A stretch of DNA of 64,000 nucleotides. Origin: an uncultured Pelagibacteraceae bacterium. GTDB taxonomy: Bacteria > Pseudomonadota > Alphaproteobacteria > Pelagibacterales > Pelagibacteraceae. The translations under genes and the position numbers were made by a program. Shown one piece after another: positions 63,001-64,000 of the stretch. The notes beneath the pieces are model-generated. The model had not been told where the DNA came from, made no database searches, and saw nothing but the letters and a program-made list of their open reading frames with translations. The first letter of the stretch is position 1; each line of letters begins with the position of its first letter. The stretch is taken from contig CACMZL010000001.1 in the NCBI GenBank assembly GCA_902618205.1, positions 310,001 through 374,000 of the forward strand. The letters run 5' to 3'.

Positions 63001-63732
63001 ATGAGATACATTATATTAATATTTCTATTATTTTTTAATTTTTCTTATGTAAATGCAGATGCAATATATAATTTGATTAAAATTCCTAATTTAGAAGTTC
63101 ATAAGGTTGATAATTTAAATGGTATCAAATATTTGGTATCGAAAAGAGGTTTTGTAATAGGTGATAAAAATAATATTAAATGTAACGGCATAAATAATAA
63201 TGATTTGGATCGAGAATTTAATACAATTCAAAATAATCTGAGGGATTATAACCCAAATTTCTTAAGGAAAATAAATTTGAAATTTGTGGTTCTTTGCAAA
63301 AACTTAGAAATTTCAGGCATTAATACAGGAGGTATACCAGATAATAAATTCAGGACTTTAATTTTAGACTTAACATTTAACCGAAATTATTTTGAAAGAA
63401 TGATCCATCATGAAATATTTCATATGATTGATAACAGTTTCCCTGAGCTTTTTAAAAAAAATAAGTGGAGCAAACTTAATAATAAAGATTTTTCTTACGC
63501 ATCATGTTCTACATGCACTGATTTATTAGGTTTAGATTTAGAAATTACGAAAGGCTTTTTAACAGAATATTCAATGAGCACAGCTGAAGAAGATATGGCT
63601 GAAATTTATTCATTATTAAAAACAAACTTTAAAGAAATAGATTTATTAATTAAAAAAGATAATATTTTAACTAAGAAGAAAAATTTCTTAATTAATGGTC
63701 TTAAAGAAATAGATGAAAAGTTTATTTTTTGA
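63001..63732 (+). CDS. Putative secreted zinc metallopeptidase
   Basis: The 243-residue protein has a signal peptide (MRYIILIFLLFFNFSYVNA, about 1-19) and a zincin-like core: MIHHEIFHMIDNSFPELF, a HEIFH match to HExxH, then after about 50 residues EEDMAEIYSLL, which may supply the third ligand Glu. A pair of cysteines in ASCSTCTDLL lies between. No named family is certain. It has no separation from the downstream cyclophilin (ATG follows the stop directly), so they are co-transcribed. Peptidase activity is inferred from the motif. Confidence 0.65.
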   Translation: MRYIILIFLLFFNFSYVNADAIYNLIKIPNLEVHKVDNLNGIKYLVSKRGFVIGDKNNIKCNGINNNDLDREFNTIQNNLRDYNPNFLRKINLKFVVLCKNLEISGINTGGIPDNKFRTLILDLTFNRNYFERMIHHEIFHMIDNSFPELFKKNKWSKLNNKDFSYASCSTCTDLLGLDLEITKGFLTEYSMSTAEEDMAEIYSLLKTNFKEIDLLIKKDNILTKKKNFLINGLKEIDEKFIF

Positions 63733-64000
63733 ATGATAAAAAAAATTAAACCATCGCTATCTGAAAAAATATTATTTATTTTTCTGATTCTGCTTATTAT
63801 TTTAACTTTAGGTTCATTTTATATATTAAATAATAAATGTCTTTTTGTAAAAAAAATTGATTTAAATAATATTGATTTTAAAGATAAGCAGAATATTGCA
63901 ATTATGGAAGTTGAATGCGGTAACGTTCTAATAGAATTAGATCCTAAAATTGCACCTAAAGCTGTAAATCGATTTAAGAAGTTAATAAATAGAGGTTCTT
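63733..64000 (+). CDS. Cyclophilin-type peptidyl-prolyl isomerase, 3' end cut by window edge
   Basis: Only the first 89 residues are visible. The N-terminus has a TM or signal-anchor (LFIFLILLIILTLGSFYIL, about residues 14-32), followed by IAIMEVECGNVLIELDPKIAPKAVNRFKKLINRGS, which matches the start of a cyclophilin domain. The anchor suggests a periplasmic foldase. It starts directly after the stop of the zinc-peptidase-like gene. Confidence 0.83.
   Translation, partial: MIKKIKPSLSEKILFIFLILLIILTLGSFYILNNKCLFVKKIDLNNIDFKDKQNIAIMEVECGNVLIELDPKIAPKAVNRFKKLINRGS

Noticed and set aside
1-64000. tRNA, rRNA, CRISPR, insertion sequence or prophage
   Set aside because: No gene, repeat array, integrase, transposase or tRNA-like sequence was recognised; gaps between genes are too short for most of these.

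Overview
The window looks like a stretch of a SAR11 (Pelagibacterales) alphaproteobacterial genome. The DNA is very A+T rich, genes are packed with start/stop overlaps or gaps of a few bases, no stretch over 300 bases lacks a gene, and the gene content is the one-carbon, methylated-amine and osmolyte catabolism typical of that clade. I saw no tRNA, rRNA, CRISPR array, insertion sequence or phage gene. The assignment to SAR11 is an inference from gene content and composition.

Layout. 1-2121 (minus): ergothioneine synthesis (egtB and an edge-cut egtD). 2226-4302 (plus): a short MetF-like reductase overlapping a DmdA-like, folate-dependent methyltransferase, then a hairpin, a 35-residue membrane peptide and a Yip1-type membrane protein. 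4990-8387 (minus): a four-gene unit of largely unknown function (M19 dipeptidase, a 550-residue orphan, a DUF3726-like protein, and a small four-cysteine protein). 8492-13237: purE-purK, a SRAP protein, a GNAT acetyltransferase, an orphan and a 12-TM transporter. 13241-20139: sarcosine-oxidase type soxBDAG divergent from fhs. 20136-23486: a class I amidotransferase, an iron-dependent alcohol dehydrogenase and trimethylamine monooxygenase (tmm).

23495-31299 (minus) is a sugar or glucoside uptake locus: a GpsA-like dehydrogenase, ABC ATPase, binding protein, two permeases (one with an inserted periplasmic domain) and a GH13 sucrose-phosphorylase-like enzyme. 31306-36526 (minus) encodes a betaine/TMAO-type ABC importer (binding protein, ATPase, double permease), interrupted by a MORN-repeat protein and a single-TM protein. 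Divergent from it, 36667-49228 holds tdm (TMAO demethylase, DUF1989-GcvT fusion), a small winged-helix-like protein, a SoxB-like flavoprotein, a glutamine-synthetase-like ligase, mgsABC-like N-methylglutamate synthase parts, an ammonium transporter with a small membrane partner, and a gamma-glutamylmethylamide synthetase-like ligase.

49230-64000 is more mixed: a PLP lyase, photolyase, YjbQ, ZapE, a cupin, BamB and YfgM-like envelope proteins, aconitase, LysE, CsaA, a DapE/ArgE peptidase, an aldehyde dehydrogenase plus agmatinase-family pair led by a 44-residue membrane peptide, a putative secreted zinc peptidase and an edge-cut cyclophilin.

How it works together. TMA is oxidised by Tmm to TMAO; TMAO is also imported. 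Tdm splits it to dimethylamine plus formaldehyde, the latter probably captured on tetrahydrofolate. Monomethylamine would be captured as gamma-glutamylmethylamide, turned into N-methylglutamate by MgsABC and oxidised by a SoxBDAG/MgdABCD-type enzyme, with Fhs linking the folate pool to formate. The dimethylamine step (dmmDABC) is not visible, while an orphan SoxB-like oxidase and a small possible regulator sit in its place. The most novel-looking parts are the 4990-8387 unit, the domain-inserted permease, and the unexplained small proteins embedded in the methylamine operons.
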